From contig JAEULX010000124.1 of assembly GCA_016793685.1 (NCBI GenBank), positions 1-7,881 on the forward strand: DNA of 7,881 bases, written 5' to 3'. Below are positions 1 through 5,942 of this stretch, piece by piece. Both the position numbers and the translations under genes were made by a program. This DNA comes from Bradyrhizobiaceae bacterium (lineage in GTDB: Bacteria > Pseudomonadota > Alphaproteobacteria > Rhizobiales > Xanthobacteraceae). Positions within the stretch are counted from its first letter, which is position 1. The number at the start of each line of letters is the position of its first letter. The notes below the pieces were generated by a model. The model saw nothing but the letters and a program-made list of their open reading frames with translations, ran no database searches and had not been told where the DNA came from.

Positions 1-478
1 GGGACGACCGGACGATCGCGACGCCGGGAGACAACCGAAGCCGCAGCGTTTCCAGCTCCGCCGGTTTGAGCCCGGCGAACGCCGCGGGGGGCAGGGGCGT
101 CGCGTCGGCGGCATGGAAGGCGCGGGTCCGCGCCGCTTCCAGGCGGGCCACATCGGCGAGATAGGGCAACTCCGCGGCCGGGGCGAACGTCTCGATGAAA
201 GCGGGCAGGTCTTCGCCGTAAGTCATCATCAAGGGTGAGCGGGGTGGATGCGCGCGCGCGAACACGCCGGCCATGGCGCGGAAGAACTCTTCGCCGACGA
301 TGCGCTGCACCGCCGGAAAGCGCGTGGCCAGCGCGTCGATCAGGCCGACGACGACGTTGTTGCGATAGACCGCGAAGCGCTTCTCCGGCGCGGGGTGCGT
401 GTGCGAGGTGACGCCGTCCGGCACCGGCCGCCCGGGATCGAGCAGCGCATCGGCAAATCCTGCCTGGTCGGAATTCAT
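1..478 (-). CDS. bufC: Bufferin maturation partner BufC (DUF2063 family), C-terminus cut by window edge
   Basis: The frame is open from an ATG at 478 to the left edge, giving 159 visible residues with no stop. The N-terminal half has the DUF2063 pattern: FAVYRNNV at about residues 35-42, then a helical stretch (RFPAVQRIVGEEFF, 53-66), MTYGEDLPAF (85-94) and YLADVARLE (106-114). In known systems DUF2063 proteins pair with the DUF692 enzyme and help it recognise or hold the precursor peptide. The start lies 10 bases after the bufB stop, so the two are almost certainly cotranscribed. A weak purine stretch (GAGCGG) in that gap could be the ribosome binding site. The C-terminal domain is outside the window. 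A DoxX-like bufD is often found next in such operons, but that cannot be checked here. Family assignment is by recognition of the sequence pattern. Confidence 0.88.
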   Translation of the reverse strand, partial: MNSDQAGFADALLDPGRPVPDGVTSHTHPAPEKRFAVYRNNVVVGLIDALATRFPAVQRIVGEEFFRAMAGVFARAHPPRSPLMMTYGEDLPAFIETFAPAAELPYLADVARLEAARTRAFHAADATPLPPAAFAGLKPAELETLRLRLSPGVAIVRSS

Positions 479-488
479 CGTCCGCTCG

Positions 489-1343
489 TCAGGCCGCATG
501 CATCGCGGCGAAGCGGGTCAGCACGGCGTCGGCCGCGATCGCCTCGCGGCGGAGCACCGGCCAGGCCGGCACGTCGTTGTCCCATTCGATCAAGGTCGGG
601 AGCGGGCCCGTGCGCGCGATCACCTGCTCGAACAGCGCCCACACGGGATCGGCCACCGGCGATCCATGGGCGTCGATCAGGAGCGGCGCGCCGGTGTCGT
701 CGACGCTCGCATCATGGCCGGCAAGATGAATCTCGCCCACAGGATCGAGCGGAAAGGCGGCGAGATAGGCCTCGGCGCTGCGGCCGTGGTTGGTGGCGGA
801 GACGTAAACATTGTTGACGTCGAGCAGGAGCCCGCAGCCGGTGCGGCGGACAATCTCGGCAAGGAAGTCGGTCTCGGCAATCGTGCTGTCCGCGAACAGC
901 ACATAGGTCGCGGGGTTTTCCAGGAGCATGCGCCGGCCCAGCGCGTCCTGCACTTCGGCGATGTGATCGGCGACGCGCGACAGCGTGGCGGGGGTGTAAG
1001 GCAGGGGCAGGAGGTCGTTGAGATAGACCTCGCCGTGGCTCGACCAGGCGAGATGCTCGGAAAAGCTTTCCGGCCGGTAGCGGTCGCACAGCCGGCGCAG
1101 GCGCTGCAGATGCGTGCGATCGAGCGGCGCGTCGGCGCCGATCGACAGGCCGACGCCGTGCACCGACAGGGCGAAGCGCTCGTGCAGCCGCGCGAGCTGC
1201 GCGTGCGGGAGGCCGCCATCGCCCATGTAGTTCTCGGCGTGCACTTCGACGAAGCCGACAGGGCCGGGATCGGCGTTCAGGCCGTCGAAATGCTCGGGCT
1301 TGAACCCGACGCCGGTGCGGGGCGGCAGCGTGGGCAGGATCAT
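489..1343 (-). CDS. bufB: Bufferin-modifying multinuclear iron enzyme BufB (DUF692, TIM barrel)
   Basis: This 284-residue protein has the usual length and motif order of DUF692 enzymes, the family of MbnB and TglH. Metal-site and active-site motifs seen are SVHG (His62), FSEHLAW (Glu96, His97), LLENPATYV (Glu142, Asn143), LLDVNNVYVS (Asp175, Asn177, Asn178), EIHLAGH (His206, His210), IDAHG (Asp224, His226) and LIEWDND (Glu253, Asp255). In the family these residues hold a two- or three-iron cluster that oxidatively modifies Cys residues of a precursor peptide. Neighbouring bufA and bufC identify it as a bufferin-type member rather than a methanobactin or 3-thiaglutamate enzyme. It is cytoplasmic, with no signal peptide. 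The ATG at 1343 is preceded by GGAG with 7 bases of spacing. It lies 51 bases downstream of bufA, and a hairpin occupies that gap. Confidence 0.93.
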   Translation of the reverse strand: MILPTLPPRTGVGFKPEHFDGLNADPGPVGFVEVHAENYMGDGGLPHAQLARLHERFALSVHGVGLSIGADAPLDRTHLQRLRRLCDRYRPESFSEHLAWSSHGEVYLNDLLPLPYTPATLSRVADHIAEVQDALGRRMLLENPATYVLFADSTIAETDFLAEIVRRTGCGLLLDVNNVYVSATNHGRSAEAYLAAFPLDPVGEIHLAGHDASVDDTGAPLLIDAHGSPVADPVWALFEQVIARTGPLPTLIEWDNDVPAWPVLRREAIAADAVLTRFAAMHAA

Positions 1344-1366
1344 GGCGGCGCTCCGAGGGCGGCAGC

Positions 1367-1385
1367 GGGCGCGTCAGGCGCGCCC
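1367..1385 (-). promoter_or_regulatory. Intercistronic hairpin between bufA and bufB
   Basis: A perfect 7-base-pair GC stem (gggcgcg / cgcgccc) with a 5-base loop sits between the bufA stop and the bufB ribosome binding site. There is no T-run after it on the minus strand, so it is not a classical intrinsic terminator. Its place between a precursor gene and its modifying enzyme suggests partial termination or protection of the bufA message 3' end, which would yield more precursor than enzyme. The stem is seen directly; the role is inferred. Confidence 0.5.
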
Positions 1386-1394
1386 TTCCCCGCC

Positions 1395-1682
1395 TTAGGT
1401 GATGGGCGTGAGCGAGCCCGTGCCTTTCGGCGTCTTGATCGTCGTGCAGGTGCCTTGCGCGACATACTTCCAGGCATTGCCTTGGTAGTCTACCTTCGAC
1501 GTGCCGGCGCAGGTCGTGCCCGGGCCGGCGGCGCAGTCGTTCTTGCCCTTCAGCGCGACGCCATAGCATTTGTCCATGGCGGGCTGCGCGGGGCTTGTCT
1601 GGGCGAAGGCGTTGGCGCCGAGCAACGATAATGCTGCGGCCATCGAGCTCGCGAGAGCGACGGTTTGAGAGCGGCGGGTCAT
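1395..1682 (-). CDS. bufA: Bufferin precursor BufA (DUF2282), exported copper-binding RiPP
   Basis: This is a 95-residue precursor. Residues 1 to about 28 form a Sec-type signal peptide: basic MTRR start, hydrophobic core (ALASSMAAALSLLG) and a likely cleavage site near AFAQ. The core holds four Cys, at 39, 50, 58 and 79, in the DUF2282 pattern KCYGVALKGKNDC, then TCAG, then a GTC. In bufferins, as I recall the Caulobacter work, the two central Cys become thiooxazole rings through BufB/BufC and the outer two form a disulfide; the exported peptide then chelates copper. By position the modified pair here would be Cys50 and Cys58. The ATG at 1682 is chosen because AAGGA lies 9 bases upstream and because MTRR starts a standard signal peptide. 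An in-frame ATG at 1712 lacks a ribosome binding site. It is first in the operon, behind a SigF-like promoter. Lengthy peptides with a signal sequence instead of a leader peptide are typical of this family. Confidence 0.92.
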   Translation of the reverse strand: MTRRSQTVALASSMAAALSLLGANAFAQTSPAQPAMDKCYGVALKGKNDCAAGPGTTCAGTSKVDYQGNAWKYVAQGTCTTIKTPKGTGSLTPIT

Positions 1683-1732
1683 GGTGATTATTCCTTGTCT
1701 GGAAATGGCCATCGGCCTCGAACATCATCAGT

Positions 1733-1758
1733 TTCGCCAAGCGCGGGTCACGCGTTAC
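1733..1758 (-). promoter_or_regulatory. Predicted SigF-type ECF promoter driving bufABC
   Basis: On the minus strand, GTAACG (1758-1753) is followed by 16 bases and CGAA (1736-1733). This matches the GTAACC-N16-CGAA consensus that I recall for Caulobacter SigF targets, with one mismatch at the last base of the -35. Transcription would begin near 1725-1728, leaving a leader of about 45 bases before the bufA ATG at 1682. The sequence match and spacing are seen directly; sigma assignment is inferred from the divergent sigma gene. Confidence 0.75.
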
Positions 1759-1826
1759 CTTGATCACCTCTTCGTGTCCACCAGCGTTATTTCAATCACG
1801 CGGGCGCCAGCGCCGGGCGCGCCCGT

Positions 1827-1851
1827 GTAACAAATCCATCGCATAGGCGAA
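1827..1851 (+). promoter_or_regulatory. Predicted autoregulatory ECF promoter of the sigma/anti-sigma operon
   Basis: GTAACA (1827-1832), 15 bases, then CGAA (1848-1851) repeats the element found in front of bufA, with a spacer shorter by one base. It faces the sigma gene, so the sigma factor probably activates its own operon. The -10 ends only 10 bases before the ATG at 1862, which implies a very short or absent 5' leader. The shorter spacer may make this promoter weaker than the buf one. Confidence 0.62.
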
Positions 1852-1861
1852 GAGACAGCAG

Positions 1862-2425
1862 ATGGCGTTGGCGGGCCGCGAACGGGTTTGGGCTGAGTGG
1901 ATGACCGCCGCCCTCGCCGGAGACGAGGCCGCCTATCACCGCCTGCTCGCGGCGCTGGCGCCGGTGCTGCGGGCGAATGCACGGCGGACGCTGAGCCAGA
2001 TGGGCGCGCCGGTGGGCGATGCGGAGGACATAGTGCAGGAGACGCTGCTCGCGATCCATCTGCACCGGAACACATGGCGGCAAACCGATCCGATCGGACC
2101 GTGGGTGGCCGCGATCGCGCGCTACAAGCTCATCGATTCGCTGCGCCGGCGCGGCCGGCGGACGGAAGTCGCCATCGACGATTTCGCCGACGCGCTGCCC
2201 GACGACTCGGCCGATCAGGAGGAGGACCTCGGGCGGCGCCAGGTGGTGCAGCTGGTCGACCGCCTGCAAGGCCGTCAGGGAGCTATCGTTCGCGCGATTT
2301 CGCTCGAAGGCGCCGGCATCAGGGACGTCGCGGCAAAATTCGGCATGAGCGAGGGCGCGGTGCGCGTCGCGCTCCATCGCGGGCTCAAATCGCTCGCGCA
2401 GTTGTACAGGTCGGGGGACGCGTGA
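1862..2425 (+). CDS. sigF: ECF RNA polymerase sigma factor, SigF/ECF16-like
   Basis: This 187-residue protein has the two-domain architecture of an ECF sigma factor. Sigma region 2 spans about residues 20-97, with GDEAAYHRLL, the polymerase-binding DAEDIVQET (53-61) and IARYKLIDSLRRR (85-97), which contacts the -10. An acidic linker follows (106-123). Region 4 spans about 126-182, with a helix-turn-helix (IRDVAAKFGMSEGAVRVALHR, in 153-173). The partner gene encodes a DUF1109 anti-sigma factor, which places the protein with the ECF16-type SigF of Caulobacter, a regulator of chromium/cadmium response and of bufferin genes. The ATG at 1862 has only a weak purine-rich stretch upstream; a start at Met14 would remove conserved residues of region 2. 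TTG at 1868 is a possible alternative start. Its stop overlaps the next gene's start by 4 bases, indicating translational coupling. Confidence 0.9.
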   Translation: MALAGRERVWAEWMTAALAGDEAAYHRLLAALAPVLRANARRTLSQMGAPVGDAEDIVQETLLAIHLHRNTWRQTDPIGPWVAAIARYKLIDSLRRRGRRTEVAIDDFADALPDDSADQEEDLGRRQVVQLVDRLQGRQGAIVRAISLEGAGIRDVAAKFGMSEGAVRVALHRGLKSLAQLYRSGDA

Positions 2426-3057
2426 GAACCGAGGAGCTCATTCACGCTCTGGCCGCTGACCGGACAGTTGCGATCCGGCCGGGCCGGGCGTTTGTGCTTG
2501 CCTTGGCGGCGGGCGCCGTGATCGCCGCCACGGTGCTGTTGTCGACGCTCGGCATTCGCCCCGATTTCCTTGTGGTGATTCACACGATCCGCTTTCCCTA
2601 CAAGTTCGTCGTCACCATCGCGCTGTTCGCCGCGAGCGTGCGGCTGGCTTTCGCGCTGGCGCGGCCCGGCGGCGATGTGGCCGCAGCGGTCCGAACGCTC
2701 GGCATCCCGGCGCTCCTGATCGGCGTCGCGCTCGTCGTCGAACTCGTTGTGCTGCCGGAAGCGGACTGGGGCCGGCGACTCGTCGGCAGCAATGCCCGCC
2801 TGTGCCTCATGGCGATCCCCGTGATCGCCGTTGGCCCGCTGGCGGCGCTGCTGCTGGCGTTCCGCAGCGGCGCGCCGACCTCGCCCATGCGCGCCGGCGC
2901 GTCCGCAGGACTCGTGGCGTCGGCGCTTGCGGCGACCTTCTATGCGGCGCATTGCACCGATGATTCGCCGCTGTTTATCGCGGCCTGGTATTCGCTGGCG
3001 ATTGCGTTCGTGACGGTGGTGGGCGCCGTGATTGGCTCGCGCGCATTGCGGTGGTGA
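2422..3057 (+). CDS. nrsF: Membrane anti-sigma factor, NrsF/DUF1109 family
   Basis: This 211-residue protein starts with GTG inside a GTGA overlap with the sigma gene stop. A short cytoplasmic N-terminus (RTEELIHALAAD) typical of DUF1109 precedes six hydrophobic segments at about residues 24-44, 61-80, 93-111, 126-147, 159-176 and 186-206. Two Cys, the only ones present, lie at 128 (ARLCLM) and 178 (AAHCTDDSP). In Caulobacter NrsF, two Cys at nearly the same positions (131 and 181 as I recall) are needed to release SigF under metal stress. The protein is therefore expected to hold the sigma factor at the inner membrane until metal or redox change at these Cys frees it. An in-frame open stretch extends upstream to 1897 inside the sigma gene, but it carries no family sequence. 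Start and family are well supported; the signal sensed is inferred. Confidence 0.9.
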   Translation: MRTEELIHALAADRTVAIRPGRAFVLALAAGAVIAATVLLSTLGIRPDFLVVIHTIRFPYKFVVTIALFAASVRLAFALARPGGDVAAAVRTLGIPALLIGVALVVELVVLPEADWGRRLVGSNARLCLMAIPVIAVGPLAALLLAFRSGAPTSPMRAGASAGLVASALAATFYAAHCTDDSPLFIAAWYSLAIAFVTVVGAVIGSRALRW

Positions 3058-3117
3058 TCGCGCAGCGCCGTCGATAACGTAAGCCGCACCACGTGCGACC
3101 GGCGTGCGTCACGCGAG

Positions 3118-3137
3118 CGGCGCAACTTCTTGCGCTG
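3118..3137 (+). terminator. Candidate terminator hairpin after nrsF
   Basis: A 6-base-pair perfect stem (gcgcaa / ttgcgc, 3120-3125 and 3130-3135) with a cttc tetraloop extends by one G-T and one C-G pair. It lies 60 bases after the nrsF stop. There is no T-run, so it may end transcription only weakly or mark the RNA 3' end. The rest of the 288-base gap before the next gene shows no further feature that I can support. Confidence 0.4.
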
Positions 3138-3345
3138 AATCCTTGGGCAGCGACTGCATCCAACACGAACTGGCGCCCAAATTGCCCCTCGACTAGTATT
3201 CCACGTCACCTTCGCAGGGCCGATCCGCGTCGGCACGAAGCGATGGATATCGCAACTGGCTTGTCCGTTTCGGCGGAACGTCGCGGTTGATGCGGATATC
3301 CTGACTTGGCGCCGCGCGATCCCCTCTCCACGCCACGGATGACGG

Positions 3346-5118
3346 ATGAAAATCAGGCTGCCGCCGCGAATTGGGCTTGCGCGATTGTCGATGCTTGCGG
3401 TTCTGGTCGGTCTGATCACCGGCTTCGGCGCGGTGCTCTTCCATGCGCTGATCGCATTCATTCACAATCTGCTCTTCCTCGGCAAGATTTCCATCCTCAG
3501 CGACCCCAATCAGTTCACTCCGCCGAGCCCGTTTGGCGCGTTCGTCATCATCGTCCCGGTGCTGGGCGGCCTCGTCGTCACCTTCCTCGTGACGAATTAC
3601 GCACCCGAGGCGCGCGGTCACGGGGTGCCCGAGGTGATGGACGCGATCTATTTCCGCGAAGGCGTCATCCGGCCGATCGTCGCCGCGATCAAATCGCTGG
3701 CGTCGGCGATCTCCATCGCCACCGGCGCCGCGGTCGGCCGCGAAGGACCGATCATCCAGATCGGCGCTTCGCTCGGCTCGACGCTGGGGCAGGTCGTGGA
3801 CATCGCGCCGTGGCAGCGCATCACGCTGGTCGCCGCCGGCGCCGGGGCCGGCATTGCCGCGACCTTCAATACGCCGATCGGCGGGGTGATGTTCGCGCTC
3901 GAATTGATGATGCCGGAGCTGAGCGCACGCACGTTTCTGCCGGTCGCGCTCGCAACCGGCATCGCGACCTTCATCGGCCGCATCTTCCTCGGATTGCAGC
4001 CGGCCTTCGACGTGCCGATCGAAATGCTGCTCGATCATCCGCCGTCGCTTGCGGCGCTGCTGCTATACGCCGTGCTCGGTGCGCTGATGGGCGTTGCGGC
4101 GACCTCCTTTATCCGCGGCCTGGGATTCGCCGAGGAGACCTTCGAACGCATCCGCAATCCCTATCTGCGCCACACCATCGGGATGCTGATCATCGGCGTC
4201 CTCATCTACACGCTGCTGCGAACCACCGGGCGCTATTACGTTGAAGGCGTCGGCTACGCGACCATCCAGGCGATCCTCGCCGGCAGCCTTGTGGCGCCGG
4301 GTCTGCTGGCGCTGCTGTACGTCGCCAAGCTGTTCGCCACCTCGGTCAGCCTCGGGTCGGGCTCTTCGGGCGGCATCTTTTCGCCCTCGCTGTTCATGGG
4401 CGCGACGCTCGGCGGCGCGTTCGGCGCGGTCGTCCTGTTGATTCATCCGGTTCCGCAATTCAGCGTCGCCACCTGCGCCGTCATCGGCATGGCCGCCATG
4501 GTGGGAGGCGGCACCGGCGCGGTCATGACCGCGGTCACCATGACCTTCGAGATGACCCGCGACTACGACCTGGTGATGCCGATCATCATCGCCGTCGCGC
4601 TCTCTGTCGGCGTGCGCCGCCTGCTCAGCCAGGAGAACATCTACACGATCAAGCTCGCCGGTCGCCGGCATTTCGTGCCGAAGGCGCTCCACGCCAACAT
4701 GTTCCTGGTGCGCCACGCCAACGAAGTGATGGAAACCGACATCATCCGGTTGCCGGCGGACACCGATTTCGACGCCTTCCTGCGCAGCCCGGAAACCGGC
4801 ATCGGGCTCAAGCACGTGGTGGTGACGCGCGGGGACCGCATCGCCGGGGTCGTCCGCGTCAATACGGCCCTCCGGCGCGGCCTCGAGCGCGCCTATACGG
4901 GGGTCACGCTCGGCAGCGTCGCGCAGCGCAATTTCATCATCGCGCGGGAAGACGACATCGTCTTCGACGTCGTGACGCGCATGACGCGTCGCAATGCGGC
5001 GATGGCGGTGGTGACGCGCGACGTGCGCCGCCCGCATGCGGCCGACGTCGTCGGCATCATCTCCAAGGAGCACATCGCCGATTCGGTCGCCGAGAGCATC
5101 AAGCCGTACGGCGACTGA
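3346..5118 (+). CDS. CLC-family chloride channel/transporter with C-terminal CBS pair
   Basis: This 590-residue inner-membrane protein moves chloride or a similar anion. The CLC membrane domain covers about residues 10-440. Signature motifs are GHGVP (91-95, in place of GSGIP), GREGP (131-135, with gating Glu133), GIFSP (343-347) and Tyr433 in ENIYTIKL, matching the chloride-coordinating Tyr445 of E. coli ClC. The C-terminal 140 residues resemble two CBS domains, which often bind nucleotides and regulate gating. At FALELMMPE the residue aligned with the internal proton Glu203 of E. coli ClC is Leu187, preceded by Glu186. The central-site Ser is His92. Such changes occur in other CBS-bearing bacterial CLCs, so channel versus slow exchanger cannot be decided here. 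The start at 3346 has a weak ribosome binding site. It appears to be a single-gene unit between two hairpins. Confidence 0.93.
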   Translation: MKIRLPPRIGLARLSMLAVLVGLITGFGAVLFHALIAFIHNLLFLGKISILSDPNQFTPPSPFGAFVIIVPVLGGLVVTFLVTNYAPEARGHGVPEVMDAIYFREGVIRPIVAAIKSLASAISIATGAAVGREGPIIQIGASLGSTLGQVVDIAPWQRITLVAAGAGAGIAATFNTPIGGVMFALELMMPELSARTFLPVALATGIATFIGRIFLGLQPAFDVPIEMLLDHPPSLAALLLYAVLGALMGVAATSFIRGLGFAEETFERIRNPYLRHTIGMLIIGVLIYTLLRTTGRYYVEGVGYATIQAILAGSLVAPGLLALLYVAKLFATSVSLGSGSSGGIFSPSLFMGATLGGAFGAVVLLIHPVPQFSVATCAVIGMAAMVGGGTGAVMTAVTMTFEMTRDYDLVMPIIIAVALSVGVRRLLSQENIYTIKLAGRRHFVPKALHANMFLVRHANEVMETDIIRLPADTDFDAFLRSPETGIGLKHVVVTRGDRIAGVVRVNTALRRGLERAYTGVTLGSVAQRNFIIAREDDIVFDVVTRMTRRNAAMAVVTRDVRRPHAADVVGIISKEHIADSVAESIKPYGD

Positions 5119-5138
5119 CGGACGCGCGGGAGCGTCCG
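5119..5138 (+). terminator. Hairpin directly after the CLC stop codon
   Basis: A perfect 7-base-pair stem (cggacgc / gcgtccg) with a 6-base loop begins at the base after the CLC TGA. It is followed by GC-rich sequence with no T-run, so it is a terminator candidate or a 3'-end stabilising structure rather than a textbook intrinsic terminator. Confidence 0.5.
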
Positions 5139-5253
5139 GCCCCCAGAAATGCTGCTTGCCACGGCGTTCCGGCGCGCCCAATTGTCGTAACGTAAATTCC
5201 AGTCGATGATCGGCTGCCGCCGCGCCGGGCAGGCAGCCATGAGGAGTTGTCCG

Positions 5254-5589
5254 ATGGCCCGACCATTTGCCCCCGATCCGGTGCGCGACCTCAGCGCCGA
5301 GGAGGTCGCCGCCGAACTGGCCGCCGACCGTATCCTCCTCGTCGACGTCCGCGAGCCGCGCGAAACCGCGCGGGAGCGCATTCCCGGCGCGCTGCTGCTC
5401 CCGCTGTCGGAGTTCGACCCCGCCGCGATTCCCGATCCGAAGGGGCGCCAGGTCGTGTTTTCCTGCGCCAGCGGCATACGCTCGGCGCGCGCCTCGGAGA
5501 TTGCGCAAGCGGCCGGGCTGCCTTATCGCTCGCATCTTGCCGGCGGGATTATCGCGTGGAAGGCGGCCGGACTGCCGACGGAGACCTGA
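5254..5589 (+). CDS. Single-domain rhodanese-like sulfurtransferase
   Basis: This 111-residue protein spans one rhodanese domain. Visible landmarks are ILLVDVREPRE (27-37, with the conserved Asp31 and Arg33), the IPGALLLPLSEF strand-turn (43-54), the active-site loop CASGIRS with catalytic Cys71, and the HLAGGIIAWKAAGLP end (94-108). The loop length fits sulfur transferases rather than arsenate reductases or Cdc25-type phosphatases. It should carry a persulfide on Cys71 and act in the cytoplasm, as no signal peptide is present. The start at 5254 has GAGGAG 7 bases upstream; an in-frame ATG at 5206 has no such site and adds unconserved residues. The physiological partner is unknown. The next gene follows 52 bases later on the same strand. 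Confidence 0.92.
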   Translation: MARPFAPDPVRDLSAEEVAAELAADRILLVDVREPRETARERIPGALLLPLSEFDPAAIPDPKGRQVVFSCASGIRSARASEIAQAAGLPYRSHLAGGIIAWKAAGLPTET

Positions 5590-5641
5590 GGCTCGGCAGA
5601 TAATCGCGCTGTTGCTGCGGTGAAATCGGGGAGAAGGCGAT

Positions 5642-5896
5642 ATGCGGTTGTTCGTGCTTGCGGCGGTGGTCGTGGCGGCGCTGGCGGCGTCGGGGAGTTC
5701 GGCGCATGCGTGGCGGCGCGCCTGGTATCCCTGGTGTGCGTGGACGTCGGACGGGGTCTATGACGACTGCACCTATTCGACGTTGCAGCAGTGCGTGACC
5801 TCGGTGCGCGGCGTCGGCGGCATGTGCGGCTACAATCCCTATCCGCCGCCTCAGTACGCGGCGCGCACGCGGTCGCGGCGCGGTTACTACAGGTAA
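5642..5896 (+). CDS. Small secreted Cys-containing protein, DUF3551-like
   Basis: This 84-residue protein has a signal peptide at residues 1 to about 23 (hydrophobic core VLAAVVVAALAAS, cleavage near AHA). The short mature part carries four Cys, at 32, 43, 51 and 62, in the pattern WCAW, DDCTY, QQCV, GMCGYNPY. This spacing, with an aromatic residue beside each Cys and an ending in NPYPPPQY, resembles DUF3551, a family of small secreted proteins common in Bradyrhizobium relatives. Two disulfide bonds in the periplasm are likely. The function is not known and I do not propose one. The start is supported by a ggggagaagg purine stretch just upstream. It may be cotranscribed with the rhodanese gene before it and the binding-protein gene 46 bases after it. 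Confidence 0.82.
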   Translation: MRLFVLAAVVVAALAASGSSAHAWRRAWYPWCAWTSDGVYDDCTYSTLQQCVTSVRGVGGMCGYNPYPPPQYAARTRSRRGYYR

Positions 5897-5942
5897 TCGC
5901 GTTCCTGTCGCCAAGGACGATCGACCGCGGAGGAATCGGCGC

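Noticed and set aside
399..1631. Long plus-strand open frame across the buf operon
   Set aside because: It is antisense to bufA, bufB and the start of bufC, which carry clear family motifs; its own translation is low-complexity Arg/Gly-rich sequence with no recognisable domain.
1683..1712. Upstream start for bufA at 1712
   Set aside because: It would place about ten extra residues before the signal peptide, lacks a ribosome binding site, and leaves an unusually short leader after the predicted promoter.
1897..2421. In-frame upstream extension of nrsF to an ATG at 1897
   Set aside because: It lies inside the sigma gene in another frame and reads as Arg/Gly-rich noise; the GTG at 2422 in a GTGA overlap is the family-like start.
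5187..5212. A third GTAACG upstream of the rhodanese gene as a SigF target
   Set aside because: No CGAA lies 15 to 17 bases downstream, so the bipartite element is incomplete.
4063..5535. Long minus-strand open frame opposite the CLC and rhodanese genes
   Set aside because: It is a GC-rich shadow with His/Asp/Arg-rich translation and no domain; the plus strand encodes two well-recognised proteins.
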